A DNA stretch of 64,000 nucleotides from Shewanella saliphila. Lineage in GTDB: Bacteria > Pseudomonadota > Gammaproteobacteria > Enterobacterales > Shewanellaceae. The position numbers and the translations under genes were made by a program. Within the stretch, counting starts at the first letter, position 1. Each line of letters begins with the position of its first letter. The stretch is from NCBI RefSeq assembly GCF_014648295.1, contig NZ_BMQV01000004.1, forward strand, positions 1-64,000, given 5' to 3'. Below are positions 9,262 through 21,300 of the stretch, in pieces. The notes beneath the pieces were generated by a model. The model did not search any database, was not told the DNA's origin, and saw nothing but the letters and a program-made list of their open reading frames with translations.

Positions 9262-9291
9262 AATAAGGGCGCCAATTAGCGCCCTTATTTT
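9262..9291. terminator. terminator between proA and the convergent small membrane gene
   Basis: A perfect 11-bp stem (9262-9272 with 9279-9289) has a CAATTA loop. T-rich flanks on both strands make it usable in either direction. Confidence 0.88.
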
Positions 9292-9307
9292 ATGGTGCAA
9301 TCACAGC

Positions 9308-9643
9308 TTATAAATTGTAAATAAGGTGGCTTGGGGCTGCAGGTAAGGTAAATCGCTCATAGGTGGTTAATAACCAAATAATGAAAAAAGCGCAGGTCAT
9401 TAGAATGGCGACAATGCGAAAAGCTTGGGCGTATTCCATGACAAATGTGAAATAACGACGCTGAACAGAGTTTGTCATGATGGTTGCAATAAGGGCAAAC
9501 ACACATAAATACATTGCCGGGTATTGAGTACTACTTACCCCATAAAATTTCTCATAGGCCATGATTAAGCCTACAATCGTTAAGATAACAATGCGTATTT
9601 TACGTTCAGTACTGTCGCTAAAATTCCATCTTGGCAGTCCCAT
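9308..9643 (-). CDS. small membrane protein of unknown function
   Basis: The 111-aa product has three hydrophobic segments that look like transmembrane helices (about residues 17-33, 43-56 and 73-91), with a basic N-terminus (LPRWNFSDSTERKIR) that should face the cytosol. I do not recognise the family. It is convergent with proA, shares its terminator, and is transcribed away from dnaK. Clean intergenic boundaries and sustained hydrophobicity favour a real gene. Confidence 0.65.
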   Translation of the reverse strand: MGLPRWNFSDSTERKIRIVILTIVGLIMAYEKFYGVSSTQYPAMYLCVFALIATIMTNSVQRRYFTFVMEYAQAFRIVAILMTCAFFIIWLLTTYERFTLPAAPSHLIYNL

Positions 9644-9964
9644 TGCCGATATCCCTCTATTTTACTTTCGTACTCAATTTATCGAAATATTGTTATAACA
9701 CTTGATCGTGTTTTGTATCAAATATTTAGGTTGTTTTTTGTGCGTGTTAATCGTACGGCATTCGCGACCGTTAGTTGTGATTACGCCAGGTCTGCTGCAA
9801 AGGTAAACCCTATCATCTAGGTCTATTTTAGCCTGTATCTATATATATCAGCAAAATGGCATAAATTTTTTGATCTTGCCCTTGTATTTCACTTTGTTGT
9901 CCCAATATAGGTATCAAGGCTGATATGAGCGGCAAAACGTGAAAGGTAAGTTAACCAACTTAAA
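9644..9964. other. intergenic region upstream of the dnaK promoter
   Basis: AT-rich and without a credible ORF. It must hold the promoter of the leftward small membrane gene. Apart from the sigma-32 promoter just downstream I see no firm site here. Confidence 0.5.
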
Positions 9965-9994
9965 GGTTGAAAAGCACCAAGTTCACCCCCATAT
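9965..9994 (+). promoter_or_regulatory. sigma-32 heat-shock promoter of dnaKJ
   Basis: GGTTGAAA (9965-9972) and CCCCATAT (9987-9994), separated by 14 bp, match the RpoH consensus (CTTGAAA and CCCCATnT). Transcription would begin near 10001, giving a leader of about 45 nt before dnaK. Confidence 0.88.
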
Positions 9995-10046
9995 CAACAT
10001 CAAATAACATATTTGTGACGACTAACGTCAATTTTTGGAGGACCCC

Positions 10047-11969
10047 ATGGGCAAAATTATTGGTATCGACTTAGGCACGACAAACTCTTGTGTGGCTGTC
10101 CTTGATGGCGGCAAAGCACGCGTAATTGAAAACGCAGAGGGCGATCGTACAACTCCTTCTATCATCGCTTACACTGATGATGAAACTATTGTCGGCCAAC
10201 CAGCAAAGCGTCAAGCAGTGACTAACCCTGCGAACACTTTCTTTGCAATTAAGCGTTTAATCGGTCGTCGTTTTAAAGATGACGAAGTTCAACGTGACGT
10301 AAACATCATGCCATTCAAAATTATCGCTGCAGATAATGGCGATGCTTGGGTTGAAGCGCACGGCAATAAAATGGCTCCACCACAAGTATCTGCTGAAATC
10401 TTGAAAAAGATGAAAAAGACTGCAGAAGACTTTTTAGGTGAAGAAGTCACTGAAGCGGTAATTACTGTTCCTGCTTACTTTAACGATTCACAACGTCAAG
10501 CAACTAAAGATGCTGGCCGTATTGCGGGTCTAGATGTTAAGCGTATTATCAACGAGCCAACAGCGGCTGCGTTAGCATACGGTATTGACAAGAAGCAAGG
10601 CGATAACATTGTTGCAGTATACGATTTAGGTGGTGGTACATTCGATATCTCTATCATTGAAATCGACAGCAACGATGGCGACCAAACATTTGAAGTATTA
10701 GCAACCAATGGTGACACTCACTTAGGTGGTGAAGACTTCGACAACCGTTTAATCAACTATTTAGCTGATGAATTCAAAAAAGACCAGGGCTTAGATCTAC
10801 GTAAAGATCCGTTAGCAATGCAACGTTTGAAAGAAGCAGCTGAAAAAGCAAAAATCGAACTTTCAAGCACTAACCAAACTGAAGTAAACTTGCCTTACAT
10901 CACTGCTGATGCAACAGGTCCTAAGCATTTAGTGGTTAAAATTACTCGTGCTAAGTTAGAGTCATTAGTAGAAGACCTAATTCAACGTTCTTTAGAGCCG
11001 TTAAAAGTCGCACTAGCTGATGCTGACTTATCAGTTTCAGACATCAACGAAGTGATTCTAGTTGGTGGCCAGACTCGTATGCCTAAAGTACAAGAAGCGG
11101 TAACTAACTTCTTCGGTAAAGAGCCACGTAAAGACGTAAACCCAGATGAAGCCGTAGCCGTAGGTGCTGCAATTCAAGCTGGTGTGCTTTCTGGTGAAGT
11201 GAAAGACGTACTACTACTTGACGTAACCCCGTTATCATTTGGTATCGAAACCATGGGTAGCGTAATGACTAAGCTTATCGAGAAGAACACCACTATCCCG
11301 ACTAAAGCAAGCCAAACGTTCTCAACAGCAGACGACAACCAAAGTGCGGTAACGATTCACGTGCTTCAAGGTGAGCGTAAGCAAGCGAGCTACAACAAAT
11401 CACTAGGTCAATTTAACCTAGAAGGGATTGAGCCTGCACCACGCGGTCAACCACAAATTGAAGTGGCTTTCGACATCGATGCAGACGGTATCTTAAAAGT
11501 ATCTGCTACCGACAAGAAAACCGGTAAAGCACAAAACATCACCATTAAAGCTAACTCTGGTCTATCAGATGAAGAAGTAGAACAAATGGTACGTGATGCA
11601 GAAGCTCACGCTGATGAAGATGCGAAATTTGAAGAATTAGTGCAAGCACGTAACCAAGCTGATGGCTTAGTACATGCAACTAAGAAACAAGTTGAAGAAG
11701 CGGGTGACGATTTACCTAGCGACGAAAAAGAGAAGATTGAAGCTGCTATTACTGAATTAGAAACTGCTATCAAAGGCAAAGATAAAGAAGCAATGGATAC
11801 AGCGACTCAAGCTCTTATTGAAGCGTCTGCTAAGTTAATGGAAATTGCCCAAGCTAAAGCACAAGCTCAAGGTGGCGCAGAAGGTCAAGCACAAGATGCC
11901 GGCCAATCAAAACCTGCTGATGATGTTGTTGATGCTGAGTTCGAAGAAGTAAAAGACGACAAGAAGTAA
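10047..11969 (+). CDS. dnaK: molecular chaperone DnaK (Hsp70)
   Basis: ATP-dependent chaperone that binds exposed hydrophobic segments, working with DnaJ and GrpE in the cytosol. The nucleotide-binding domain shows [11 protein letters not shown] at the N-terminus, [14 protein letters not shown] and [11 protein letters not shown]. The conserved linker [10 protein letters not shown] precedes the beta-sandwich substrate domain and helical lid, and the tail is EEVKDDKK. Length is 640 aa (E. coli 638). I start at ATG 10047, just after GGAGGA (10037-10042). A TTG 12 bp upstream is in frame but overlaps that binding site and adds residues the family lacks. Heat-inducible through the sigma-32 promoter and followed by dnaJ. 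Confidence 0.98.
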   Translation: MGKIIGIDLGTTNSCVAVLDGGKARVIENAEGDRTTPSIIAYTDDETIVGQPAKRQAVTNPANTFFAIKRLIGRRFKDDEVQRDVNIMPFKIIAADNGDAWVEAHGNKMAPPQVSAEILKKMKKTAEDFLGEEVTEAVITVPAYFNDSQRQATKDAGRIAGLDVKRIINEPTAAALAYGIDKKQGDNIVAVYDLGGGTFDISIIEIDSNDGDQTFEVLATNGDTHLGGEDFDNRLINYLADEFKKDQGLDLRKDPLAMQRLKEAAEKAKIELSSTNQTEVNLPYITADATGPKHLVVKITRAKLESLVEDLIQRSLEPLKVALADADLSVSDINEVILVGGQTRMPKVQEAVTNFFGKEPRKDVNPDEAVAVGAAIQAGVLSGEVKDVLLLDVTPLSFGIETMGSVMTKLIEKNTTIPTKASQTFSTADDNQSAVTIHVLQGERKQASYNKSLGQFNLEGIEPAPRGQPQIEVAFDIDADGILKVSATDKKTGKAQNITIKANSGLSDEEVEQMVRDAEAHADEDAKFEELVQARNQADGLVHATKKQVEEAGDDLPSDEKEKIEAAITELETAIKGKDKEAMDTATQALIEASAKLMEIAQAKAQAQGGAEGQAQDAGQSKPADDVVDAEFEEVKDDKK

Positions 11970-11998
11970 TTAACAATTTCAGTTAGTTACCATTGAAG

Positions 11999-12030
11999 CG
12001 GGCGTTGGGGTTATCCTCACACGCCCGTTT
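11999..12030 (+). terminator. hairpin between dnaK and dnaJ (partial terminator or processing site)
   Basis: CGGGCGT (11999-12005) pairs with ACGCCCG (12021-12027), followed by only three T residues. The poor T-run suggests incomplete termination or stabilisation of the dnaK 3' end, which would lower dnaJ relative to dnaK. Confidence 0.55.
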
Positions 12031-12080
12031 GTATAAATTAAGTTTAGCGACTTACTCATACCTTCGAGAAACAGAACACT

Positions 12081-13208
12081 ATGTCAAAGCGTGATTATTA
12101 TGAAGTTCTTGGTGTCTCACGTGACACCAGCGAACGCGAAATTAAAAAAGCGTATAAGCGCTTAGCGATGAAGTTTCACCCTGACCGTAACCCGGGTGAT
12201 AAAGCCGCTGAAACCAGCTTTAAAGAAATTAAAGAAGCGTACGAAATTTTAACCGACAGCGACAAAAAAGCCGCTTACGATCAATTTGGCCACGCAGGCG
12301 TTGATCCTAACCGGGGTGGACATGGCGGTGGCCAAGGTGATTTTGGCGATATTTTTGGTGATGTATTTGGTGACATTTTTGGTGGTGGACGTCGTGGCGG
12401 CCAACGTCAAGCAGCACGCGGCAGCGACTTACGTTACAACTTAGAGTTATCGTTAGAAGAAGCCGTCCGTGGCTTAACGAAAGAATTACGTATTCCAACA
12501 CTGGCAACTTGTGATTTATGTGATGGTAGCGGTGCTAAAAAAGGCACTTCTGCAACCACATGTGGCACCTGTCATGGCCAAGGCCAGGTACAAATGCGCC
12601 AGGGTTTCTTTGCGGTGCAGCAAGCCTGTCCTACCTGTCATGGTCGCGGTAAAATTATCAAAGACCCATGCGGTAAGTGTCATGGCGAAGGCCGTGTTGA
12701 AAAGAGCAAAACACTGTCTGTTAAGATTCCTGCTGGTGTTGACACCGGAGACCGTATTCGTCTTTCTGGTGAAGGCGAAGCCGGTGAGTTTGGCGCACCT
12801 CCAGGCGATTTATACGTTCAGGTGAGTGTGCGTGAACACGCCATCTTTACCCGTGATGCCAACAATTTATACTGCGAAGTGCCGATTTCATTCAGTAAAG
12901 CGGCTCTGGGCGGCGAAATTGAAGTGCCAACACTTGATGGTAAAGTGAGCCTTAAAATTCCAACAGAAACCCAAACTGGACGTATGTTCCGTTTACGCGG
13001 CAAAGGTGTTAAGTCGGTCCGCAGTCACGCAGTAGGTGATTTACTGTGTAAAGTGGTCATGGAAACACCGGTGAACTTAAACGAGAAACAAAAAGAGTTG
13101 TTGCGTGAGTTTGAAGCCACATTAACTGGCGAATCAAAAAAGCACAGCCCAAAAGCTGAAGGTTTTTTTGATGGGGTTAAAAAGTTCTTTCAGGACTTAA
13201 ACAGTTAA
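12081..13208 (+). CDS. dnaJ: co-chaperone DnaJ (Hsp40)
   Basis: J-domain protein that delivers unfolded clients to DnaK and stimulates its ATPase. The J domain occupies residues 1-70 with the invariant HPD (in [10 protein letters not shown]). A Gly/Phe-rich linker follows (about 75-110). Four CxxCxGxG zinc-binding repeats come next ([32 protein letters not shown]), then the C-terminal client-binding domains. The 375 aa match the E. coli protein (376). It lies 111 bp after dnaK and probably reads from the same heat-shock promoter. Confidence 0.98.
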   Translation: MSKRDYYEVLGVSRDTSEREIKKAYKRLAMKFHPDRNPGDKAAETSFKEIKEAYEILTDSDKKAAYDQFGHAGVDPNRGGHGGGQGDFGDIFGDVFGDIFGGGRRGGQRQAARGSDLRYNLELSLEEAVRGLTKELRIPTLATCDLCDGSGAKKGTSATTCGTCHGQGQVQMRQGFFAVQQACPTCHGRGKIIKDPCGKCHGEGRVEKSKTLSVKIPAGVDTGDRIRLSGEGEAGEFGAPPGDLYVQVSVREHAIFTRDANNLYCEVPISFSKAALGGEIEVPTLDGKVSLKIPTETQTGRMFRLRGKGVKSVRSHAVGDLLCKVVMETPVNLNEKQKELLREFEATLTGESKKHSPKAEGFFDGVKKFFQDLNS

Positions 13209-13231
13209 TTACGTTAATTAGTACCTCTTTT

Positions 13232-13265
13232 AAAGGCTGTTTACTGTGGTAAGCAGCCTTTTTTA
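13232..13265 (+). terminator. terminator after dnaJ
   Basis: AAAGGCTG pairs with CAGCCTTT, with an inner TTAC/GTAA extension and a TGTG loop, followed by a T-run. Confidence 0.85.
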
Positions 13266-13318
13266 TTGGCGTGTACAATAAGTCATCTTCGGTTTGTAGT
13301 CATTATTAGGCGTTATCC

Positions 13319-14551
13319 ATGTTATTTTCTGATCTCTCACTCAGCTCGGCGCTATTGCAAGCTTTGCCAGCAATGATTACTGCACCAAGTCGGGTTCAGC
13401 AGTTGGCCATTCCTGCCATATTGAATGGCCAGGATGTGTTGGCTTTAGCGCAAACGGGTAGCGGTAAAACTTATGCTTATGGCTTGCCTATTTTACAGCG
13501 AATTAGCCAGACTTCAGCATTAAGTTTGGCTGCAGTGGTGATTGTGCCGACCAGAGAGTTAGCCCAACAAGTTGCCCAAAACTTGCAACCCTTAGCACAA
13601 TCGCTTGGCTTACGTGTTGAGCATGCGTGTGGCGGTGAAGCGATTGAATGTCAAATAGAGCGATTAACCACTCCTGCCAAAATATTGGTGGCGACCCCCG
13701 GACGTTTATTAGCATTAGCTCAACAAGGTGTGGTGACGTTTAGCCAAGTGCAAAGTGTGGTGTTAGATGAGGCCGATAGGTTACTGGATATGGGGTTTAT
13801 TAATGATATTAATACGCTTATCTCCATGATGCCTGTGGGACAAAGATTGTTATTGTCGGCTACCATGCCAGCTGTATTAAATGAATTGGCTCAGCAAATC
13901 CTGTCTACCACTCATAAGCGTATTGAAGCTCAGGTACTCAATAGTGCGGTTGATGATATTGCGCAAATCGTCTATCACGTCAATAAAGGCAGCAAAGCGC
14001 AAGCGTTGATTCATTTGGTACAAGTTAATCAATGGCAACAAGTATTAGTGTTTGTTAATGCTAAAGCCGATGCTGATGCATTGTGTAAAAAATTGCTTAA
14101 AGCAGGTGTCAAAGCGGCGGCGCTTCATGGGGACAAAGAGCAAGCGCTGCGCAGTCAAACACTTCAACAATTCAAATCGGGACCGCTTAATGTATTAGTG
14201 GCTACCGATGTGTTGGCTCGTGGTATTCATATTGATGCACTACCTGTGGTGATTAATTTTGATTTACCCTCACAAGCGGCTGTGTATGTGCACCGTATTG
14301 GCCGCACTGCGCGGGCAGGATTAACTGGGGTCGCACTGTCATTGGTGAGTCACTCAGAGATGGCTTACCTAGAAGCCATTAACACATTAACCATCCAAGC
14401 TTTGCCATTACATGAACTTGTTGGTTTTGCCGTTACAGATAAGCCTTTGAGCGGCAGTAGTAAACGTGCCCCACGTGATAAACAAGCTAACCGCCGCACC
14501 ATGAATAAACGCAGTGCGAGTGATTTCGTTAAACGAAAGTCGACACGCTAG
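13319..14551 (+). CDS. DEAD-box ATP-dependent RNA helicase (RhlE-like)
   Basis: RNA-unwinding enzyme likely active in ribosome assembly, RNA decay or cold adaptation. All core motifs are present: AQTGSGKT (motif I), PTRELA (Ia), TPGR (Ib), DEAD (II), SAT (III), the ARG of VLARGIHIDALP (V) and HRIGRTAR (VI). The 410-aa protein ends in a basic tail (RAPRDKQANRRTMNKRS and after). No DbpA-type rRNA-binding domain is visible, so RhlE-like is the best family label; the exact orthologue is uncertain. It is monocistronic between the dnaJ terminator and the M48 lipoprotein gene. Confidence 0.88.
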   Translation: MLFSDLSLSSALLQALPAMITAPSRVQQLAIPAILNGQDVLALAQTGSGKTYAYGLPILQRISQTSALSLAAVVIVPTRELAQQVAQNLQPLAQSLGLRVEHACGGEAIECQIERLTTPAKILVATPGRLLALAQQGVVTFSQVQSVVLDEADRLLDMGFINDINTLISMMPVGQRLLLSATMPAVLNELAQQILSTTHKRIEAQVLNSAVDDIAQIVYHVNKGSKAQALIHLVQVNQWQQVLVFVNAKADADALCKKLLKAGVKAAALHGDKEQALRSQTLQQFKSGPLNVLVATDVLARGIHIDALPVVINFDLPSQAAVYVHRIGRTARAGLTGVALSLVSHSEMAYLEAINTLTIQALPLHELVGFAVTDKPLSGSSKRAPRDKQANRRTMNKRSASDFVKRKSTR

Positions 14552-14645
14552 TCTAGCATGAGCAAGTAATGCATTCGCTAATGGGATGAGTATAAAATTA
14601 GTTAGATCATGGATTATGTTTAACGACTTAATGTAAAAGGAAGAG

Positions 14646-15455
14646 ATGATGAAAGCTGTTGCACTAACCTTATTGGCTGCTACGTTATTGTCAGGTTGTG
14701 TTAATAACCAATCGCCGACTGGACGTGGGCAAACCTTGTTGTTTTCTGATGCGCAAATGCAGCAAATGGGCGCACAGTCGTTTGAGACCATGAAGCAAAG
14801 TGAAAAAATCAGTCAAAATAAAGCTCAGACTGATTATGTTAATTGTATCGCCGAGCGCATTGTGGCGGTGTTGCCCGATCAATCTCAGCAATGGAATGTG
14901 GTGCTTTTTGAGTCTGACCAAATCAATGCCTTTGCGCTGCCTGGTGGCCATATTGGGGTGTATACCGGCTTATTAAACGTGGCGGCCGATCAAGACCAGC
15001 TTGCGACGGTAATGGGCCATGAAGTGGCTCACGTGTTAGCGCAACATGGTAACGAGCAAGTGTCGCGCGCGCAGTTAACCGGTCTGGGCATGCAAGTTGC
15101 CGATGCGGCAATTGGTGCCTCTGGAGTAGCCAATAAAGATTTATACATGGCCGCACTGGGGTTAGGGGCCAATGTCGGGATCATTTTACCCTTTGGTCGT
15201 AGCCAAGAGTCAGAAGCCGACATCGTCGGGTTAGAGTTAATGGCTAAAGCGGGTTTTAACCCTGAAAAAAGTATTACTTTGTGGCAAAATATGGCTAAAG
15301 CAGGTGGTGATCAAGGGCCCGAGTTATTGTCTACGCATCCATCTCATAGTCATCGTATCGAAGACTTACAAGCGGCACAAAATCAAGTGATGCCACTTTA
15401 TACACAGGCAAGAAAACAGTCTTTGACTGAGTGTAAAATTGCTCAAGTTAAATAA
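14646..15455 (+). CDS. M48-family metalloprotease lipoprotein (LoiP/YggG-like)
   Basis: Envelope zinc protease anchored by lipid. Residues 1-18 form a lipoprotein signal with lipobox LLSGC, so Cys18 is the lipidated residue. Zinc ligands are HEVAH (His125, His129) and the ESEAD segment at 188-192. The 269-aa length is near E. coli LoiP (252). Residue 2 after the lipidated Cys is Val, not Asp, which favours outer-membrane sorting. Two consecutive ATG codons follow an AAGGAAG binding site; I use the first. LoiP-type proteases act in envelope quality control. Confidence 0.87.
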   Translation: MMKAVALTLLAATLLSGCVNNQSPTGRGQTLLFSDAQMQQMGAQSFETMKQSEKISQNKAQTDYVNCIAERIVAVLPDQSQQWNVVLFESDQINAFALPGGHIGVYTGLLNVAADQDQLATVMGHEVAHVLAQHGNEQVSRAQLTGLGMQVADAAIGASGVANKDLYMAALGLGANVGIILPFGRSQESEADIVGLELMAKAGFNPEKSITLWQNMAKAGGDQGPELLSTHPSHSHRIEDLQAAQNQVMPLYTQARKQSLTECKIAQVK

Positions 15456-15536
15456 TGTTTTTTGCCAACATGAGAGTAAATTATTGTGATAAACTCTCGT
15501 GCGAATTTTTAATGAATTATTGAGAGAAATTTAATT

Positions 15537-16154
15537 ATGTCAGATTTGTTCAGCACGATGGAACAGCATGCAAGCTACGGTGTAGGTCGTCAAATGGGCG
15601 AGCAACTAGCTGCAAATTCTTTTGAAGGTATTGATATTCCTGCTGTCCAAGCTGGTCTTGCTGATGCATTTGCCGGTAAAGAAAGCCAAGTCACAATGGA
15701 AGAGCTACAAGTTGCTTTCACTGAAATCAGCCGTCGTCTACAAGAAGCTCAAGAAGTTGCTGCTGCAGCGGCTACTGCTGAAGGTGATGCATTCTTAGCT
15801 GAAAACGCAACACGTGATGGCGTAACTGTAACTGAGTCTGGTCTTCAATATGAAGTATTAGTACAAGGTGACGGCGAAAAGCCAACATACGATTCTACTG
15901 TGCGTACTCACTACCACGGTACTTTCCTTAATGGTGACGTGTTCGACAGTTCAGTGACTCGTGGTCAGCCTGCAGAATTTCCAGTATCTGGCGTAATTGC
16001 TGGTTGGACTGAAGCATTACAGTTAATGCCTGTAGGCACTAAGCTTAAATTATATGTACCACATCACTTAGCTTACGGTGAACGTGGCGCGGGTGCTTCA
16101 ATCCCGCCATACTCGGCTTTGGTATTCGAAGTTGAGTTGTTAGACATTATCTAA
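15537..16154 (+). CDS. fklB: FKBP-type peptidyl-prolyl isomerase
   Basis: Accelerates cis-trans isomerisation of proline bonds in folding proteins. The 205-aa protein lacks a signal peptide, so it is cytosolic. It matches FklB (206 aa) in length and layout: a helical N-terminal dimerisation part (1 to about 95) and a C-terminal FKBP domain (about 110-205) with DGEKPTYDSTVRTHYHGTF, FDSSVTRG and the VIAGWTEAL and HLAYGERGAG pocket residues. Ala-rich helix EVAAAAATAEGDAFL links the parts. Monocistronic, with its own strong terminator. Confidence 0.92.
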   Translation: MSDLFSTMEQHASYGVGRQMGEQLAANSFEGIDIPAVQAGLADAFAGKESQVTMEELQVAFTEISRRLQEAQEVAAAAATAEGDAFLAENATRDGVTVTESGLQYEVLVQGDGEKPTYDSTVRTHYHGTFLNGDVFDSSVTRGQPAEFPVSGVIAGWTEALQLMPVGTKLKLYVPHHLAYGERGAGASIPPYSALVFEVELLDII

Positions 16155-16161
16155 CAACACT

Positions 16162-16191
16162 AAAAACGCCTAAGTTAACTTAGGCGTTTTT
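16162..16191 (+). terminator. terminator after fklB
   Basis: A fully palindromic 30-bp sequence (AAAAACGCCTAAGTT and its complement) ends in five T residues. The symmetric A/T flanks would allow bidirectional use. Confidence 0.9.
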
Positions 16192-16197
16192 GTATAA

Positions 16198-17040
<843 letters not shown>

Positions 17041-17045
17041 CAATT

Positions 17046-17072
17046 AAAAACACCATTTATTGGTGTTTTTTT
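17046..17072 (+). terminator. terminator after dapB
   Basis: AAAAACACCA (17046-17055) pairs with TGGTGTTTTT (17061-17070) around TTTAT, and T residues continue. Confidence 0.88.
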
Positions 17073-17094
17073 TTGAAAACAATCCCGCACAACA

Positions 17095-17123
17095 TAGACG
17101 TTATTACCAATTTCTTATATAAT
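17095..17123 (+). promoter_or_regulatory. predicted carAB promoter
   Basis: A -35-like TAGACG (17095-17100, 4 of 6) lies 17 bp before a perfect TATAAT (17118-17123), about 100 bp upstream of carA. I did not find a convincing ArgR box, so pyrimidine/arginine control is expected from the family but not shown here. Confidence 0.5.
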
Positions 17124-17225
17124 CGACAGAATTTGTCAAAATTTCGTATTAAAGCGGAAGTTGGTATTTTAGCGCAAAATAAAAACTCATAATTTCAGTG
17201 GCTTGGCTCTTTTCTGGAGGTCGCG

Positions 17226-18371
17226 TTGACACAGTCTGCCTTACTCGTACTCGAAGATGGAACCGTTTTCTCTGGCACCGCTATTGGTGCTACCGGTATC
17301 TCTGTTGGTGAAGTGGTATTTAATACTTCAATGACAGGTTATCAAGAGATTCTGACGGATCCTTCATATTCACGCCAAATAGTAACATTAACCTACCCAC
17401 ATATCGGTAACACGGGTACCAATGATGAAGACACCGAATCGGATGCGGTTCATGCGTGTGGCTTAATCATTCGTGATTTACCGCTTTTGGCGAGTAATTT
17501 CCGCAATCAACAATCATTAAGCGATTATTTAACAGCGAATAATGTGGTTGGTATTGCTGATATAGATACTCGCAAGCTCACTCGAATTCTGCGTGAAAAA
17601 GGGGCTCAAGCCGGTTGTATTATGGTTGGAGACCTAGACGAAGCAAAAGCCTTGGCGGATGCAAAAGCATTCCCTGGCTTGAAAGGCATGGATTTAGCCA
17701 AAGAAGTCACTACCGATAAAGCCTATCAATGGCGCAAAGGTAGCTGGAAATTAGTCGGTGGTTTACCGTCTGATACGCCAGAGTCTGAGCTTAAATACAA
17801 AGTTGTGGCTTACGATTATGGTGTAAAACGTAATATTTTACGCATGCTTGTTGACCGCGGTTGTGACGTGACTGTTGTGCCAGCAAAAACTTCTGCTGCA
17901 GAAGTCCTGGCGATGAACCCTGATGGGGTGTTTTTATCAAACGGCCCAGGTGATCCAGAACCATGTGACTATGCCATTGAAGCTATTCAGCAAATCTTAA
18001 AAACTGATACGCCGGTATTTGGTATTTGTTTAGGCCATCAGTTACTTGCTTTAGCTTCAGGTGCAAAAACCTTAAAAATGAAATTTGGTCACCATGGTGC
18101 AAACCATCCTGTGAGCAATATTGAGCAAGGCAATGTAATGATTACCAGCCAAAACCACGGTTTTGCTGCTGACGAAGCGACATTACCTGCCAACATTAAG
18201 GTCACGCACAAATCGTTATTTGATGGTTCACTTCAAGGTATTCACTTAACCGATAAGCCAGCGTTTAGTTTCCAGGGTCACCCTGAAGCAAGCCCAGGCC
18301 CAAATGATGCCGCGCCACTGTTCGATCATTTCATCGAGCTTATTGAACAATATCGTCAGCACGTTAAGTAA
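17226..18371 (+). CDS. carA: carbamoyl-phosphate synthase small subunit
   Basis: Glutaminase subunit that releases ammonia from glutamine and channels it to CarB. Carbamoyl phosphate then feeds arginine and pyrimidine synthesis. The N-terminal CarA domain is followed by a class I glutamine amidotransferase domain with the nucleophilic Cys in [10 protein letters not shown] and the His/Glu pair in [10 protein letters not shown]. The 381 aa match E. coli (382). Translation begins at TTG 17226, set by TCTGGAGG immediately upstream (17213-17220). carB starts 22 bp after the stop. Confidence 0.97.
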   Translation: MTQSALLVLEDGTVFSGTAIGATGISVGEVVFNTSMTGYQEILTDPSYSRQIVTLTYPHIGNTGTNDEDTESDAVHACGLIIRDLPLLASNFRNQQSLSDYLTANNVVGIADIDTRKLTRILREKGAQAGCIMVGDLDEAKALADAKAFPGLKGMDLAKEVTTDKAYQWRKGSWKLVGGLPSDTPESELKYKVVAYDYGVKRNILRMLVDRGCDVTVVPAKTSAAEVLAMNPDGVFLSNGPGDPEPCDYAIEAIQQILKTDTPVFGICLGHQLLALASGAKTLKMKFGHHGANHPVSNIEQGNVMITSQNHGFAADEATLPANIKVTHKSLFDGSLQGIHLTDKPAFSFQGHPEASPGPNDAAPLFDHFIELIEQYRQHVK

Positions 18372-18393
18372 TTATCTGGGAGAAGACGACGCA

Positions 18394-21300
18394 ATGCCAA
18401 AACGTACAGATATTAAAAGTATTCTTATCCTAGGCGCCGGCCCGATTGTCATTGGTCAGGCGTGTGAGTTCGACTATTCAGGTGCGCAAGCCTGTAAAGC
18501 CCTTCATGAAGAAGGCTACCGAGTCATTCTGGTGAACTCTAACCCAGCCACCATTATGACTGATCCAGAAATGGCCGATGCAACATATATCGAGCCAATT
18601 CATTGGGAAGTGGTACGTAACATTATTGCTAAAGAACGTCCAGATGCGATCCTACCGACGATGGGTGGACAAACTGCATTAAACTGTGCGCTTAAGCTTG
18701 AAGAAATGGGCGTACTTAAAGAGTTTGACGTTGAAATGATTGGTGCGACAGCTGACGCTATTGATAAAGCTGAAGACCGAAGCCGTTTTGACACTGCAAT
18801 GAAAGCCATTGGCTTAGAATGTCCACGTGCTGGCATCGCACACACAATGGAAGAAGCCTACGGCGTATTAGACATGGTGGGTTTCCCATGTATTATCCGT
18901 CCATCTTTCACCATGGGTGGTAGTGGCGGTGGTATTGCTTACAACAAAGAAGAGTTTGAAGAGATTTGTTCTCAAGGCTTAGATTTGTCGCCAACCAACG
19001 AATTATTGATTGATGAATCATTAATTGGTTGGAAAGAATACGAAATGGAAGTGGTTCGTGACCGCAACGATAACTGTATTATCGTGTGTGCAATAGAAAA
19101 CTTTGACCCAATGGGTGTGCACACCGGTGATTCGATTACCGTCGCTCCTGCGCAAACCTTAACCGACAAAGAATACCAGCTTATGCGTAATGCTTCTTTA
19201 GCAGTACTGCGTGAAATTGGTGTTGAAACGGGCGGTTCAAACGTTCAGTTTGGTATTTGCCCTAATACTGGCCGTATGGTGATCATTGAGATGAACCCGC
19301 GTGTATCGCGCTCATCTGCATTAGCCTCTAAAGCCACGGGTTTCCCTATTGCAAAAATTGCCGCCAAGTTAGCGGTGGGTTTCACATTAGATGAACTTAG
19401 CAACGACATTACTGGTGGTAAAACGCCTGCATCGTTTGAGCCTGCCATTGATTACGTTGTAACCAAAGTACCGCGCTTTAACTTTGAAAAGTTTGCCGGT
19501 GCCAATGACCGTTTAACCACGCAAATGAAATCGGTTGGCGAAGTGATGGCCATTGGCCGTACTTTCCAAGAATCGTTACAAAAAGCGCTTCGGGGCCTTG
19601 AAGTTGGTCGCAATGGTTTTGACTCAATCGTTGATTATAAGTCTACAGAAGGCTTACAGCGCATTCGTCATGAGCTTAAAGAGCCTGGATGTGACCGTAT
19701 TTGGTATATAGCTGATGCATTCCGTGCAGGGTTATCGCGCGATGAAATCTTCAAGTTGACCAATATTGATCACTGGTTCCTCATTCAAATTGAAGACCTG
19801 ATTGCTGATGAAGCCAAAGTGGCTGAGTTAGGTATGTCAGGCTTGAATGAAGCCATTTTACGTAAGTTAAAGCGTAAAGGTTTTGCTGATGCGCGTCTTG
19901 CTGATGTGCTAGGTGTTAGCGATGCTGAAGTGCGTAAACTACGTCACCGTCATGAAATCTTCCCTGTATATAAGCGTGTAGATACTTGTGCTGCTGAGTT
20001 TTCAACCGACACAGCTTACATGTACTCAACGTACGAAGAAGAATGTGAAGCAAACCCATCAAACCGCGACAAAATCATGGTGTTAGGTGGCGGTCCAAAC
20101 CGTATTGGCCAGGGTATTGAGTTTGATTATTGCTGTGTACATGCTGCATTAGCTTTACGTGAAGACGGTTACGAAACCATTATGGTTAACTGTAACCCAG
20201 AAACCGTATCAACCGATTACGACACGTCTGACCGCTTGTACTTTGAGCCGGTAACCTTAGAAGACGTACTTGAAATTGTACGTATTGAAAAGCCAAAAGG
20301 TGTGATTGTGCAATACGGTGGCCAAACGCCATTAAAACTTGCTCGTGACCTTGAAGCGGCTGGCGTACCGATTATTGGAACTAGCCCTGATGCAATTGAC
20401 CGTGCAGAAGACCGCGAACGTTTCCAACAAGCGATTCAACGTTTAAACATGATTCAACCACAAAACGCGACTGTAACAACAGTTGAAAGTGCTGTGATTG
20501 AAGCTGAAAATATTGGTTATCCGTTAGTGGTTCGTCCATCTTATGTATTGGGCGGCCGTGCGATGGAAATCGTTTACGACCAACAAGATTTGTTACGCTA
20601 CTTCAACGAAGCCGTTAAAGTGTCTAACGCATCACCTGTATTGCTTGACCACTTCCTAGACGATGCGATTGAAGTGGATATCGATGCTGTGTGTGACGGT
20701 GAAACAGTGGTTGTTGGTGCAATCATGGAACACATTGAGCAAGCGGGTGTTCACTCTGGTGACTCTGGTTGTTCATTACCGCCTTATACCTTGAGTGCAG
20801 ATATCCAAGCAAGAATGCGTGAACAAGTGTCTAAACTTGCGTTTGAGCTGGGTGTTGTTGGCTTGATGAACGTCCAGTTTGCAGTGAAAGATAACGAAAT
20901 CTACATGATTGAAGTTAACCCTCGTGCTGCACGTACCGTACCGTTTGTCTCTAAAGCCACAGGCGTACCATTAGCTAAAATTGCAGCACGTGTTATGGCT
21001 GGCCAAAGCTTAAAAGCGCAAAACTTCACGAGTGAAGTTATCCCACCGTATTTCTCGGTTAAAGAAGTGGTTTTACCGTTTAATAAATTCCCAGGTGTTG
21101 ACCCATTATTAGGGCCTGAAATGCGCTCTACTGGTGAGGTGATGGGTGTGGGCGATACGTTTGCCGAAGCGTATGCAAAAGCACAACTTGGCGCGACGTC
21201 TGAAGTGCCAAAATCGGGCCGTGCATTATTATCTGTGCGTAACAGTGATAAAAAACGTGTTGCAGATTTAGCCTCTAAGTTGATTGAATTGGGTTACGAA

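Noticed and set aside
9885..9908. Second sigma-32-like promoter upstream of dnaK (CTTGCC and CCCAATAT)
   Set aside because: The spacing is only about 10 bp, too short for RpoH; the 9965-9994 site fits much better.
17073..17225. ArgR box upstream of carAB
   Set aside because: Only weak AT-rich matches to the TGAAT-N4-ATTCA-type operator are visible; regulation by arginine is expected from the family but not shown.
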